Below, one piece after another: positions 17,601 to 25,522 of a stretch of 64,000 nucleotides of DNA. The notes beneath the pieces are model-generated. The model was not told where the DNA came from and did no database searches. It saw only the letters and a list, made by a program, of their open reading frames with translations. The number at the start of each line of letters is the position of its first letter. Within the stretch, counting starts at the first letter, position 1. A program made the translations under genes and the position numbers. Origin of the DNA: Paraburkholderia sediminicola (GTDB lineage Bacteria; Pseudomonadota; Gammaproteobacteria; Burkholderiales; Burkholderiaceae); assembly GCF_902859805.1 (NCBI RefSeq), contig NZ_CADIKC010000001.1, positions 1,364,001 to 1,428,000 of the forward strand, in the 5' to 3' direction.

Positions 17601-17850
17601 CGCGAATGGTTTTCGCCCCCGGTACACCCAGCAGCGTTGTGGTGAGGGGATAAGTGACCTGGTCCTCGACGACCTGCGGCGCCTTGCCCGGGTACGACGC
17701 CTTGATGATGACCTGCGTGTCGGACAAGTCAGGCAGCGCGTCGAGCGGCGTCTGCATCACCGAGTAGACGCCCCATGCCGTGACGAGCACGGTGGCAAGC
17801 AGCACCAGAAAGCGGTTGTAAATCGACCATCTGATAAGACGCGCGATCAT
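14644..17850 (-). CDS. cusA: CusA-type heavy-metal RND efflux pump (inner membrane)
   Basis: A 1068-residue HME-RND transporter, the standard length. It starts [20 protein letters not shown] with TM1, has the central [20 protein letters not shown] segment in the fourth helix region carrying the essential Asp of the proton relay, and two large periplasmic loops (residues about 45-335 and 560-875). It exports Cu(I)/Ag(I) from periplasm and cytoplasm through CusB and CusC. Starts with an ATGA overlap to cusB and ends with one to cusF. I call it a monovalent-metal pump from the flanking cusF and Met-rich gene, and not from its own sequence alone; a CzcA-type zinc pump is less likely. Confidence 0.93.
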   Translation of the reverse strand: MIARLIRWSIYNRFLVLLATVLVTAWGVYSVMQTPLDALPDLSDTQVIIKASYPGKAPQVVEDQVTYPLTTTLLGVPGAKTIRAYSSFGDAFVYVLFDDKTDQYWARSRVLEYLNQVQSKLPPGATVSLGPDATGVGWVYEYALVDRSGQHDLGQLRALNDWFLKFELKSVPDVSEVASIGGMVRQYQVVLDPDKLRAYGITQTMVADALGKANQESGGSVVEMAESEYMVRSSGYLRTLDDFRNVVLRTNDAGTPVLLGDVARIQIGPEMRRGIAELNGQGEVAGGVIVMRSGKNALTTIDAVKAKLAELKRSLPAGVEVVTTYDRSQLIERAVDNLKDKLVEEFIIVGLVCAVFLFHLRSAFVAILSLPLGVLAAFIVMRYQGVNANLMSLGGIAIAIGAMIDAAIVMIENAHKHLEAYEHAHPGKAISSAERWELIATAAAEVGPALFFSLLVITLSFIPVFSLEGQEGKLFSPLAFTKTYTIAAAAGLSVTLVPVLMGLLIRGRIPHENANPINRVLIRLYRPLLEATLRRPWVAIGLAVLALAASAIPLSRLGGEFMPPLDEGDLLYMPTALPGISTEKASELLQQTDRLIKTVPEVQTVFGKSGRADSATDPAPLEMFETTIQFKPRSEWRPGMTPEKLIDELDRTVKVPGLSNVWVPPIRNRLDMLSTGIKTPVGVKISGPDLGQIDKVATQVEAAVKTVPGVTSALAERLNGGRYIDVDIDRLAAARYGLAVADIQSIVSTAIGGENVGEVIAGRERFPINVRYPREIRDSLEKLRELPVVTERGAQIQLADVAHITIADGPPMIRSENARLAGYVYVDIRDTDLHSAVQAMQRVVAEKVTLPAGYSIAWSGQFEYLERAAAKLRTVIPVTLVVIFVLLFLTFNSVGDALLLMSTVPFALVGGLWFIWMLGHAVSVATAVGFIALAGVAAEFGVVMLLYLKGALNRRLDAGEPLTEALLLDAIREGAVQRVRPKAMTVAVVLAGLIPIMVGHGAGSEVMQRIAAPMVGGMITAPILSMLVIPAAWFLLQRRRAKRLPDVQLSHAVPSGTPVPTTQTGELQ

Positions 17851-19388
17851 TTGGCGCCTCCTACCGGTTCGACTGTCGTCAACTGGTAGCCGCTGTCCGT
17901 CTGCCGGAATGCGAAGTGCACTACGTCACCGGGTTTTGCGTCCGGGAAGGCCGTGGGCGATGGTTTGCCGAATGCCATCGTCATCTTGCCCCAGCCCAAA
18001 GCCGGGACCGGCTGGTGGGAGAAGGTGATGTCTTCCGCGGTCACCTTTTCGACCCTGCCGGTGGTCTCGTACGTACCGGCCGCACCGGATGCGGATGCTG
18101 GCACGGATGCGCTCGCGCCAGCGTTGGCGCTCCCCGCAAGGCGAGGAAGAACCGATTTAAGGCTGGCTTCCGAATCAATCAGAAACTGGCCGGACGCCAC
18201 GACCTGGTCGCCATCGGTCAAGCCGCTCAGCACTTCGGTTTCGTCGCCTGCATCTTTGCCGACGGTGACATTCACCGGCTGCAAACGGCCATCGCCGTTC
18301 CTGACGATAACCACGCTGCGCTTGCCTGTCGTGATGACCGCTTCGGATGGAACAAGCAGACGCGAAGCCGGTTTCTGCGCGCCGACCCGCACGCGCATCA
18401 ACATGCCCGGCGTCAGCTTGAACGCTGCGTTGTCGATCTCGAGACGCGCCTGCAGCGTGCGGCTGCCCGTGCTGATACCCGGCAGGATTTCGCGGATCTG
18501 CCCTTTGAAGTGCTGAGTGGGATCGCCCGCGAATGCCGCGTCCACGGTCATGCCCGGCTGCACGGTCAGCGCAAGAGATTCCGGTATTTCGACGATGAGC
18601 CACAACGTCGAGAGCCCGGCGATCTTGGCGAGCGTCTGCCCGGGCGTCACCATGGCGCCATCGCGGACGTTCAGCTCGCTGACCACACCCGTTTCCGGCG
18701 AGGTCAGCACGACATGCGTCTGCGCCTTTCCGCTCCGGTCGAGATTCGCAACGACACCATCAGGGATCGACATCGCCCGCATGCGCGCGCGAGCCGCGTC
18801 GAGCATGCTGCTGTCCATGCCGCTGCGTTTGAGTGCGAGGTACTCTTCCTGCGGCGCCAGCCAGTCCGGCACGAAGAGCGACGCGATCGGCGCGCCCTTC
18901 GTTATCCGTTGCATCGGTGCGTCCGCGTACAGGTGGTCTATGTAGCCCGTGACGCGCGACTGCACCACGGCGGCGCGCGATTCGTCGAATTGCGTGGTTC
19001 CGACGGCATCGAAGCCTTCGGTCACCTCCTGCCGTCGCGCCGTTGCGTAGCGGATGCCGAGGTTCTGCTGCAAGCCCGGATCGATTTTGACGCCGCTCGT
19101 GCCCGCGTCATCGGCGAAGACCGGTTCGAGCTGCATGTCCATGAAAGGCGACTTGCCCGGCTTGTCGAAATGCTGATTCGGCACCATCGGGTCGTGCCAG
19201 TACAGCACCTTGCGCCCCGTCTTCGGGTCGATCTTGTCGCCTGCCGCAGATGTCGCGGCGGGCATCGTAGCGGCAGAAGCCGAACCCGCCTGCGTGGAAT
19301 GACGCGCGCCGGCCAGGTAGCCTGCGCCTGACAAAGCGGCGGCGGCGAACGCAACGAGAACCGCGCGTGCCAGTTGTTTCTTTTGCAT
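17847..19388 (-). CDS. cusB: CusB-type periplasmic adaptor fused to a C-terminal CusF domain
   Basis: A 513-residue membrane-fusion protein. A signal/anchor helix occupies residues 1-25; residues about 60-95 form a heavy-metal-binding domain ([21 protein letters not shown] and [12 protein letters not shown]); the MFP hairpin, lipoyl and beta-barrel domains follow to about 400. After an Ala/Ser linker the last 70 residues are a second CusF-like domain ([20 protein letters not shown]) with His, Trp, Met, Met all present. The ATG at 19388 has an aaggagag ribosome binding site; 11 bases separate it from the cusC stop. It links CusA to CusC and supplies metal. Confidence 0.93.
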   Translation of the reverse strand: MQKKQLARAVLVAFAAAALSGAGYLAGARHSTQAGSASAATMPAATSAAGDKIDPKTGRKVLYWHDPMVPNQHFDKPGKSPFMDMQLEPVFADDAGTSGVKIDPGLQQNLGIRYATARRQEVTEGFDAVGTTQFDESRAAVVQSRVTGYIDHLYADAPMQRITKGAPIASLFVPDWLAPQEEYLALKRSGMDSSMLDAARARMRAMSIPDGVVANLDRSGKAQTHVVLTSPETGVVSELNVRDGAMVTPGQTLAKIAGLSTLWLIVEIPESLALTVQPGMTVDAAFAGDPTQHFKGQIREILPGISTGSRTLQARLEIDNAAFKLTPGMLMRVRVGAQKPASRLLVPSEAVITTGKRSVVIVRNGDGRLQPVNVTVGKDAGDETEVLSGLTDGDQVVASGQFLIDSEASLKSVLPRLAGSANAGASASVPASASGAAGTYETTGRVEKVTAEDITFSHQPVPALGWGKMTMAFGKPSPTAFPDAKPGDVVHFAFRQTDSGYQLTTVEPVGGAK

Positions 19389-19399
19389 GGTGCTCTCCT

Positions 19400-20695
19400 T
19401 CACTGGCTGATGGACATCGACGCGGGCACGACCTGGTATTCGAGCTGGGCCCAGGTCTGGGACACCTCGCGCCGAAGGTCGAGCACCTGTAGCTGAGCGT
19501 CGAGCAATGCACGTCTGGCAGCAAACGCATCCGCAAGCGACCCGCTACCCGCCTGATAGGCCGCGGCGGCAAGCTGGACGCGCCGGTCCGCAGCGGGCAG
19601 CAGGGAGTCGGTGAGATGGGTGATGCGCTCGCGGCCGCTGGTGAGGGTCGCCGACTGCGTGCGGATATCCGCTTCGACTTGCCGTTGCGTGTCCTCGTAC
19701 ATCAGCCGCGCCTTGGTGCCGAGTTCCGCCTTCTCGTCGGCGTCGCGGTTCTGGCGATTCTTGCGATTGATCGGCAGCGGAATGCTGACGCCGACCGAAA
19801 CCATGTTCGAGTACTGCCCGCCACGCTGTTGATAAGAGACTTCCCACGTCCAGTTGGGACTGCGGTCGCTGTTGGCGACAGCCGTATCGGCATCGGCGAC
19901 GGCGATGTCCCGCGAAGCGGCCACGAGCGCCGGCTGAACGTCGCGAAGCTCGTCGGGTGGCAGAGACGACACATACGATTGCGGCGCGGGCGGATCGCCG
20001 CTCACGTCGAGAACCGGTGTGGCAGTCCAGCGGGACAGGCCGATCAGTGCGGTTTGAAACGTCTGTTGTGCTTTGAGCAGCTGATCCTGCGTCTGCGCGA
20101 GCATCGCCTGCGCCTGAACGACGTCGGCTGCGCTTGCCTTGGCTCCCCGGTAAGACGCTTTTGTCGCGTCCAGTTCGTGAGCCATATGGCGCACCAGCTC
20201 CTGCTGCAACGCGAGCGCCTGCTTTGCATAGACGGCGTTTAACCACGCAACCGCCGTTTGTTGCCGCGTGTTCACGAGCTGCAGCAGATAGCCGGCTCGC
20301 TCGCGGTCCACCACATCGTTCGCCCGCGCGGACAGCAAGCGGCGCTTATCACCGGATACCCATTCCTGCTCGATGCCGATACGGCGCATGGTCATGAAAT
20401 CCTGACCGATGGTGAACCGCTGCGATCCGTTCACCGGCAGGTTGTCGATACCCGCTTTGAGCATCGGGTCGGGCAACTGACCGGCCCGGACCGCGGCATC
20501 GGAACTCGCGCGCACAGAGGCCTGTGCGGCCCCCATGGCGGAAGAGCGGTCGGTCGCGGCCTGAAGCGCCGCGTCGAGCGTTAAGCTCGCTTGCTGAGCG
20601 TGCGCCGCGCCGCTCGCGAGAATCAGCGCGGCGAAAAGCGAGCGCGCGCGCAGTGGTGGCCGCCGGTTTAACGGCGTGCAAAAAATGAATGGCAT
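19400..20695 (-). CDS. cusC: TolC-family outer-membrane efflux protein (CusC-like)
   Basis: A 431-residue protein with a signal peptide (ALILASGAAHAQ) and two OEP repeats with the usual heptad-rich helices (about 40-220 and 235-425). As part of a CusCBA complex it forms the outer-membrane channel. It lacks a lipobox Cys, unlike E. coli CusC. The start at 20695 has only a weak ribosome binding site. The upstream gap to the Met/Cys-rich gene contains three consecutive hairpins. Confidence 0.9.
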   Translation of the reverse strand: MPFIFCTPLNRRPPLRARSLFAALILASGAAHAQQASLTLDAALQAATDRSSAMGAAQASVRASSDAAVRAGQLPDPMLKAGIDNLPVNGSQRFTIGQDFMTMRRIGIEQEWVSGDKRRLLSARANDVVDRERAGYLLQLVNTRQQTAVAWLNAVYAKQALALQQELVRHMAHELDATKASYRGAKASAADVVQAQAMLAQTQDQLLKAQQTFQTALIGLSRWTATPVLDVSGDPPAPQSYVSSLPPDELRDVQPALVAASRDIAVADADTAVANSDRSPNWTWEVSYQQRGGQYSNMVSVGVSIPLPINRKNRQNRDADEKAELGTKARLMYEDTQRQVEADIRTQSATLTSGRERITHLTDSLLPAADRRVQLAAAAYQAGSGSLADAFAARRALLDAQLQVLDLRREVSQTWAQLEYQVVPASMSISQ

Positions 20696-20714
20696 GTTCT
20701 AACCCCAACGGCGA

Positions 20715-20770
20715 ACTCCCAAAGGGAGTCCACGTCCTGAACGCAGGACGACCTCACCGCAAATGCGGTG
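20715..20770. other. Three consecutive stem-loops between the leader gene and cusC
   Basis: ACTCCC/GGGAGT (20715-20729, 3-base loop), CGTCCTG/CAGGACG (20733-20750, loop AACG) and CACCGC/GCGGTG (20755-20770, loop AAAT) follow each other with three or four spacer bases. All stems are perfect. They fill most of the 92-base gap between the Met/Cys-rich gene (stop 20788) and cusC (start 20695), within the cus transcript. No U-tract follows. A role in mRNA processing, stability or translation of cusC is inferred. Confidence 0.55.
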
Positions 20771-20787
20771 AACCTGTCAGCAAGGGA

Positions 20788-21150
20788 TTAGATGGCGCGA
20801 GGAGGTCGCCACGGTCCGGTCGGCTCACGGACCGGCAGCGACTGCGCGTAGTGGAAAACAACGGTGCTCGACAACCCGGCAGGCCGGGTTATGCCGGTCG
20901 GAGAGACCGGGTGATACAGACTGCCGATCTGGCATTGAGCCATTACCTTGCAGAAAAAGCCCTTGGTCTTTTCGGGCTGCGATGAATGCATCGACTCGCA
21001 ACCGGGCATGTCAGCCGACATTGCGTCGCTCTCGTCGGCACTCATGCTCATCTGCATCGGACAATCTCCCGTCAAGCCGCTAGCCGCCAGCCCACTAATG
21101 GGCAGCGCAGCGCATAGCAACAGAAGGAGCAACGTCCGCAGAAATTTCAT
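20788..21150 (-). CDS. Secreted Met/Cys-rich small protein heading the cus operon
   Basis: A 120-residue protein with a strong Sec signal (MKFLRTLLLLLLCAALPISG) and a mature part rich in Met and Cys (CPMQMSMSADES, MSADMPGCESMHS, FFCKVMAQCQ). I recognise no named family; such proteins in front of copper efflux genes of Burkholderiales probably bind Cu(I) in the periplasm, comparable to CopL-like proteins. It precedes cusC on the same strand with 92 bases between. The ATG follows a perfect TATAAT by seven bases with no ribosome binding site, so the mRNA could be leaderless. Confidence 0.75.
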   Translation of the reverse strand: MKFLRTLLLLLLCAALPISGLAASGLTGDCPMQMSMSADESDAMSADMPGCESMHSSQPEKTKGFFCKVMAQCQIGSLYHPVSPTGITRPAGLSSTVVFHYAQSLPVREPTGPWRPPRAI

Positions 21151-21157
21151 GCCGGAG

Positions 21158-21163
21158 ATTATA
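21158..21163 (-). promoter_or_regulatory. TATAAT -10 element directly in front of the cus leader gene
   Basis: On the minus strand TATAAT (21163-21158) is seven bases before the ATG at 21150. A consensus -10 at that distance places the transcription start at or next to the A of ATG. No -35 match is seen 16-18 bases upstream, which suggests an activator-dependent promoter. A copper-responsive regulator gene is not in the window. Confidence 0.5.
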
Positions 21164-21224
21164 GCTGCAGTAATTTAACCGGGTGCGTCGGATTGGCTAA
21201 CAACAGCAGGATCGACGTTGATGC

Positions 21225-21255
21225 GAAAAAAACGCCCCATGTGGGGCGTTCTTCG
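21225..21255 (-). terminator. Intrinsic terminator of the hypothetical gene at 21291
   Basis: Minus strand: AACGCCCC, loop ACAT, GGGGCGTT, then a run of U. Stem at 21231-21250, A-run on the plus strand at 21226-21232. It lies about 40 bases after the stop codon of 21291-21764 and isolates that gene from the cus operon. Confidence 0.85.
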
Positions 21256-21290
21256 TTTGAGCGTCAGCTTGCGGCAGGGCGCGACGTTGC

Positions 21291-21764
21291 TTAGACGGTC
21301 GCTTCGACAATCGCTTGCGTATGGGCCGATCTCATCAACCCTTCGATCATCTTCGCTTCCGCGTTCGCGATCTCGCTCAACGATGCGATCGACAGTTGCC
21401 CATCCAGAATCGCCAGCGCGGTGCAAAGACGGGCGTATTCGCTGTCTTCAAGCACCCAGGCGCCGTCTTGATGCTCACGTGCGTCGAGCTGCACCATCGC
21501 CGCATGCGCGCTTTCGATATCGGCAATGACGTCTTCACCGAGGCCAAGACGCGCCAACTCTTGCGACACCAGCAGATGCCGGCTCAAGGTCAGGTGTAAA
21601 TCCCGCGTGCCCCGACCGCGCCGGAATGCATCGAGGGCGGTGTAGCACTGCAGGAGCATCGCCTCGGTGACAGGCTCGTGGGCGGTGCGGCTATAGGTCA
21701 GCGCGCGCAGCAGCGGGGACATGGCCGGCTGGGTGTGCTTGCGGACTCGCGATTTACTGGACAT
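21291..21764 (-). CDS. Hypothetical protein with strong expression signals
   Basis: A 157-residue soluble, mostly helical protein beginning MSSKSRVRKHTQPAMSPLLR with a basic N-terminus. No signal peptide, membrane segment or domain is recognised. It has a good ribosome binding site (aaggagg, ten bases from ATG), its own intrinsic terminator, and a leader of about 100 bases with two perfect hairpins. It is a single-gene transcription unit. The function is unknown; the basic, helical start would be compatible with nucleic-acid binding, but there is no helix-turn-helix I can point to. Confidence 0.75.
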   Translation of the reverse strand: MSSKSRVRKHTQPAMSPLLRALTYSRTAHEPVTEAMLLQCYTALDAFRRGRGTRDLHLTLSRHLLVSQELARLGLGEDVIADIESAHAAMVQLDAREHQDGAWVLEDSEYARLCTALAILDGQLSIASLSEIANAEAKMIEGLMRSAHTQAIVEATV

Positions 21765-21795
21765 ATCGATTCAACCTCCTTCGCTAACTCTCGGC

Positions 21796-21850
21796 TTTGC
21801 CACCGAATGCTGTGCTCTCCGGTGGCAAACGCCGCCGATGCGTCGGCGGC
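21796..21850 (-). other. Two tandem hairpins in the 5' leader of the hypothetical gene
   Basis: TTTGCCACCG (21796-21805) pairs with CGGTGGCAAA (21820-21829), 10 bases, loop 14; immediately adjacent GCCGCCGA (21831-21838) pairs with TCGGCGGC (21843-21850), loop TGCG. Both stems are perfect and lie 32-86 bases upstream of the ATG at 21764. No U-tract, so probably a structured leader and not a terminator. Confidence 0.5.
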
Positions 21851-22047
21851 TTGACAGGCCCTTAATGTGAGTCTGTGTAGCCATCATGGCAAGCAACTAT
21901 TAAGACAGACTTAAACAACTCAAAGTCTCGAATGTGCGCGGCATCCCGCCACGCGCGAGCAGATTTTCCGCTACGGCTGGCCGGAAATGCAACGCTGCCA
22001 TATAGGTTCGGATCGAATAAATACAAGTCACATCGGACGCGCCGACG

Positions 22048-22121
22048 AAAAAAAAGCCCTGTTCCCGCGAGGGAACAGGGCCGGACAGGATGGAAGAGTC
22101 GTACAGGCGCGTGGATGCTTG
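22048..22121 (-). ncRNA. Candidate small RNA ending at an orphan intrinsic terminator
   Basis: Minus strand: a perfect 11-base stem GCCCTGTTCCC/GGGAACAGGGC (22056-22081, 4-base loop) is followed by eight U (22055-22048), an excellent intrinsic terminator, yet no protein gene lies upstream of it on that strand. A TATAAA at 22133-22128 predicts a start near 22121 and a transcript of about 75 nt whose 5' half is pyrimidine-rich (contains ACUCUUCCAUCCUGUCC). Such a short RNA with a U-tail fits an Hfq-type sRNA. The -35 is poor; expression is not shown. Confidence 0.5.
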
Positions 22122-22168
22122 CCGACTTTTATAACCATCACAAACTACCAAAGCTGTTGCTGCAAGAA

Positions 22169-22283
22169 CTGCTATTGCGCTATTGCGGTGCTGCTTTACT
22201 GCTGTATGGCGGTGTTGCGGTGCTGCTCTACTGCGGTGTTGCGGTGTTGCGGTGTTGCGGTGTTGCGGTGTTGCGGTGTTGCG
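22169..22283 (+). repeat. Octamer tandem repeat (GCGGTGTT)n
   Basis: Six perfect consecutive copies of GCGGTGTT at 22233-22280 plus three bases of a seventh. The 8-base periodicity continues upstream to about 22169 in degenerate units such as GCGGTGCT, GCTCTACT, GCTGTATG and GCGCTATT, about 14 units in all. Because 8 is not a multiple of 3, all reading frames cross it as 8-residue repeats; none of these frames looks like a gene. Such arrays change length by slippage. Confidence 0.85.
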
Positions 22284-22717
22284 TTACAGCTCGGTCCCTC
22301 GCCATCAACATCACCTCGCTGCAACCCCCTGCTGATCCGTGCGCATGACTGCTGCGATCGCGCACTATTTGCATTGCTTCGACTTCCTACTGCTTTGCTG
22401 CCCTGCCACGTTGGTCAAACGCGGCAAACTGCCATCAACGGTACGGTTCAAAACAACGCGGGGGAAGACCGCGTCGATGGGCTCGGTGACTTGTCGCTCC
22501 ATGGAAAACAGTTTATGTGAACACACGAAAATGCAATTGCGCGAAACGAGGGGAATTGGCAGGCCAGTTTGCCGAATCGCCACGGGGTGGCGGTTTCTTC
22601 AGACTTGAGCCACGAACGTAAGCGCCCGAAACACAAGCGCATGGTAAAAAAGCGCTGCCGCTGCAACAATCCACGACAATTCTTTCTCACCGCCCGCGCA
22701 TCGGAAACGTTACCCGC

Positions 22718-23176
22718 ATGTCCGTTCAAGAACCTGCCCTTACCCTGCGCCCCGCGCAGGAAGCCGACGAGCGCTTTCTCCTCGAACTGCGCAAGGCCAC
22801 CATGACCGAGCATCTGGCACGCGCCGGCGAATCCGTCGACGATGCCCAGCATCTCGCGCGTCTGCACTATCGCTACGATGCAGCGCAGGTGATTTGCGTC
22901 GATGGTGCGCCGGCTGGTTTGCTGAAAGCGTATCGCACCGAAACCGAGTGGTTCGTCGTGCAAGTGCAGATCGCGCCCGAGCATCAAGGCCGCGGGATCG
23001 GCGAGCGCGCGCTGCAAACTGTCCTGCAAGCGGCGCAGGCCGACGTATTGCCGGTGTGCCTCAAGGTCCTCAAGGGCAATCCCGCCAGACGCCTGTACGA
23101 GCGCCTGGGCTTCGAAATCGTCGCCGAAGAGGAAATAGAGTTTCTGATGCGGCGCGCACCGCACGCGTCAGCCTGA
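22718..23176 (+). CDS. GNAT family N-acetyltransferase
   Basis: A 152-residue compact GNAT protein. The acetyl-CoA loop is HQGRGIGERAL (about 89-99) after the strand WFVVQVQIAPE, and LKGNPARRLYERLGFEIV matches the conserved C-terminal 'N..A...Y...GF' element. It acetylates an amine of unknown identity. The ribosome binding site is weak. It is followed 45 bases later by the DOPA-dioxygenase-like gene on the same strand. Confidence 0.9.
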   Translation: MSVQEPALTLRPAQEADERFLLELRKATMTEHLARAGESVDDAQHLARLHYRYDAAQVICVDGAPAGLLKAYRTETEWFVVQVQIAPEHQGRGIGERALQTVLQAAQADVLPVCLKVLKGNPARRLYERLGFEIVAEEEIEFLMRRAPHASA

Positions 23177-23221
23177 ATTCGAGCAGAATGACCGTCTGAC
23201 AAAGACGGAACGAAACCCGCT

Positions 23222-23572
23222 ATGACCTTTCGCGACACCTCAGCCATCGAGAGCTGGCACGCCCACGTTTACTTCGATTCAGGCAGCCGCGACGCCGCGT
23301 GGGCCTTTCGCGAGCAAATCGAAGCACACTGGAACGGCAAACTGCAACTAGGCCGCTTTCACGAACGCCCAGTCGGGCCGCACCCGATGTGGTCGTATCA
23401 GCTCGCATTCGCGCAGGAGCAGTTCGCCGAGCTCGTCGGCTGGCTCACGCTGAATCACGGCGCGCTCGATATTTTTCTGCACCCGAATACCGGCGACGCC
23501 TTGCGCGACCATCGCGATGCGGCGCTGTGGATCGGTCGTTCGCATGAGCTCGTACTGAGCGCTTTGAACTAG
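23222..23572 (+). CDS. DOPA 4,5-dioxygenase family protein
   Basis: A 116-residue protein of the DOPA-dioxygenase family (length typical, about 110-120). Conserved His-containing motifs are present: WHAHVYFD (12-19), RFHERPVGPHPMWSYQ (45-60), LHPNTGD and RSHELVL. Family members bind a metal and some cleave catechols extradiol-fashion; bacterial homologues are mostly uncharacterised. Preceded by the GNAT gene; a two-gene transcript is likely. No other catechol-pathway gene is adjacent. Confidence 0.88.
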   Translation: MTFRDTSAIESWHAHVYFDSGSRDAAWAFREQIEAHWNGKLQLGRFHERPVGPHPMWSYQLAFAQEQFAELVGWLTLNHGALDIFLHPNTGDALRDHRDAALWIGRSHELVLSALN

Positions 23573-23617
23573 GTGCCAAGTCGCGCGTAGCGCGCCCAAG
23601 CGCACTAGCTGGCCCAG

Positions 23618-23932
23618 TCACATATTCGAATACGAATTGCACCAGCCGCGTCCGGCGACCTGCTTGTCGCCGAACAGCGTGCAGCCACCGTAGGCGTCGG
23701 TAGGCTTGCCCTGGAATAGCGAACAGTTGGCGCAGGTTTGTCCGGCGGCGTAGCCAGGGAATTTCGCCTTGTCGACCTTCGCCGCGTCCTCTTTATAGCC
23801 GACGGCCTGCGCCTTCGGATCGGCTTCGCTCAGTGCGTTCGCGGTGTCGGCGAACGCGGCGCGGGACAGCATGAGCGATGAGCTCACGCCCACACTCAGC
23901 ATCAGAAAATGGCGGCGTGAGGTTTTCATCAT
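23618..23932 (-). CDS. High-potential iron-sulfur protein (HiPIP), Tat-exported
   Basis: A 104-residue precursor. The N-terminus MKTSRRHFLMLSVGVSSSLM is a twin-arginine signal (SRRHFLM), as expected for a protein exported with its cluster. The mature part has the four Cys ligands of the HiPIP [4Fe-4S] cluster in the pattern CANC...GGCTLF...GWC. HiPIPs carry electrons in the periplasm, to photosynthetic reaction centres or oxidases. Two adjacent ATG codons are possible starts. It follows the nitroreductase gene on the same strand by 43 bases. Confidence 0.95.
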   Translation of the reverse strand: MMKTSRRHFLMLSVGVSSSLMLSRAAFADTANALSEADPKAQAVGYKEDAAKVDKAKFPGYAAGQTCANCSLFQGKPTDAYGGCTLFGDKQVAGRGWCNSYSNM

Positions 23933-23975
23933 GGTCCGATGGGAAGTGGGTAAGAGGAGCGCCCGTCAATAGGGT

Positions 23976-24665
23976 TCAATCGAGAAGTCGCGTGAACCGT
24001 TCAACCGGTTCGCGATCGGTGCGTAACGTATTGACCAGCGCGTTTTCGTCGGCGAAACCGAGCGACATGCCGCACACCAGTTGCTCTTCGGCCGGCAGGC
24101 CGAGATGCTCGGCAATCACGCGATGAAACTGCGTAAAAGCCGCCTGCGGACAGGTATCGAGGCCGCGCCCGCGCGCCGCCGTCATGATCGCCTGAAGGAA
24201 CATGCCGTAGTCGAGCCAGCTGCCGAGTTCCATCACCCGCTCGATCGTGAAGAACAGGCCAACCGGCGCGCCGAAGAACCGGAAGTTCTGCGAGTGCTGT
24301 TCATGCATGCGCGCCTTGTCGCCCTTCTCGATGCCTAGCAGGCCGTACAGATCCCAGCCGATCTTGCGGCGGCGGTCAATGTACGGCGACACCCATTGGT
24401 GGGGATAGTAGCGATACTCTTCCTGATACAGCGCATCGCGCTGAGGATCGTCATAGGCGGCGACCAGCGCCTGCGACAGGCGCGCGAGCGACTCCCCCGT
24501 CACCACATACACTTTCCACGGCTGAGTATTGGTGCCCGAGGGCGCGCGGCTGGCCGCTTCGAGAATCGCCTCGATATCGGCGCGCGCGACCGGCGTGGGC
24601 AGAAAGGCGCGGATCGACCGCCGCGATATCAACGCGGCGTCGACCTGATTGGGGGACGTGGTCAT
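23976..24665 (-). CDS. Nitroreductase family protein
   Basis: A 229-residue FMN-dependent oxidoreductase of the nitroreductase fold. The N-terminal signature ISRRSIRAFLPTPV (14-27) and APSGTNTQPWKVYVVTG (41-57) hold the FMN-phosphate and isoalloxazine contacts; GRGLDTCPQAAFTQF (around 166-180) is the second FMN element. It would use NAD(P)H to reduce nitroaromatics, quinones or flavins. Upstream of the HiPIP gene, so a two-gene unit is possible. Physiological substrate unknown. Confidence 0.92.
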   Translation of the reverse strand: MTTSPNQVDAALISRRSIRAFLPTPVARADIEAILEAASRAPSGTNTQPWKVYVVTGESLARLSQALVAAYDDPQRDALYQEEYRYYPHQWVSPYIDRRRKIGWDLYGLLGIEKGDKARMHEQHSQNFRFFGAPVGLFFTIERVMELGSWLDYGMFLQAIMTAARGRGLDTCPQAAFTQFHRVIAEHLGLPAEEQLVCGMSLGFADENALVNTLRTDREPVERFTRLLD

Positions 24666-24799
24666 CGGCAGAAATCCGGCAGGGCCAACGGTTTTTGGCG
24701 GTCTGCGACGATTCTAGCGCGAGCGCCCACTTTTCCGCTGGCGGGCGTGCAGGGTGCCGGGAGGGCGCGCCAACCGCTGCGGCGCGCCCTCAGGGTCTG

Positions 24800-25522
24800 C
24801 TAGAGCAGACCCATACACACGGCAGCAATGATGGACCCGATCACCAACACCGCGCCGACGGTTTTGCGTTTGTTCAACTCCGTCCAAAGCAGGACGCCGG
24901 TGAGCGACAGCAGAATGATGCTGCCCGCCAGCGTATCGATCAGCAGCACCCAGCCGACGCTCAGGCCGACGCCCTTGTGCAGATTCGTGAGCGTCGCGAG
25001 AAACGAGTTTTCACTGCGCTTGACCGTCACATAGCCATTGCCGACCCAATACTCCGCGGCGGTGTTTTCGTGCGGCGACGAAAAGGTGAGCTGCCAGTGC
25101 TCGGGCTGGAGCACGCTGCGCTCACCCCACGCCACCGGATGCGCAGGCTCTTTCTGCGCGCGTCCCGGGGTACCGGCCAGTTTCAGCTCCTGTTTGAGCC
25201 ACTTGCCGAGTTCGCGCGGCGTTTCCGGCGCCGGCTGCGGCAGCGGCACCTGCACGACTGAAACCTGCGGCTCGCCGGTCGACACCTTGAGCGGCCCGCC
25301 ACGATGATTCAACAAAAAACCCGTGGTGCCGAACAGCAAACCCAGCGCAGCGCCCCACAAACCGATCCAGCCATGCACTTTGCGCAGCCATTTGACAAAG
25401 GTGGCGCGGCGCGAGCGCTGCTGCCGTGCTTTCAGTTCGTCGCGGTCGAGCCGCTGCGGTTCGACGGCCTCGGCGTCGATGGACTCAGCCGGCCGGAATT
25501 CAATAGCCTCGGGTACGCTCAC
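24800..25522 (-). CDS. PepSY-associated TM helix protein (PiuB-like)
   Basis: About 240 residues with an N-terminal helix around [20 protein letters not shown], a periplasmic PepSY-like part, and two C-terminal helices ending [11 protein letters not shown]. These proteins accompany siderophore receptors and are thought to act as inner-membrane ferric-siderophore reductases. The start is a GTG overlapping the stop of the PKHD hydroxylase in a GTGA (25519-25522), preceded by ggag; this is preferred to an ATG at 25558. Third gene of the iron operon with the TonB receptor at 26288. Confidence 0.87.
   Translation of the reverse strand: MSVPEAIEFRPAESIDAEAVEPQRLDRDELKARQQRSRRATFVKWLRKVHGWIGLWGAALGLLFGTTGFLLNHRGGPLKVSTGEPQVSVVQVPLPQPAPETPRELGKWLKQELKLAGTPGRAQKEPAHPVAWGERSVLQPEHWQLTFSSPHENTAAEYWVGNGYVTVKRSENSFLATLTNLHKGVGLSVGWVLLIDTLAGSIILLSLTGVLLWTELNKRKTVGAVLVIGSIIAAVCMGLL

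Larger units (their letters stand above)
21851..22717. other. Gene-free stretch of about 0.9 kb
   Basis: No protein gene is supported on either strand between the leader of the hypothetical gene and the acetyltransferase at 22718. The open frames present cross the terminator and the octamer array and lack ribosome binding sites. The contents recognised are the candidate small RNA (22048-22121) and the octamer array (22169-22283); the rest (22284-22717) shows nothing beyond the promoter region of the acetyltransferase. Confidence 0.6.

Noticed and set aside
22169..22283. Octamer array as a CRISPR
   Set aside because: Units are 8 bases without spacers; not the repeat-spacer pattern.
21932..22520. 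Plus-strand open frames crossing the octamer array, with a hydrophobic CGVAVLRC-type repeat
   Set aside because: They cross the terminator stem and all frames remain open simply because of the repeat; no ribosome binding site.
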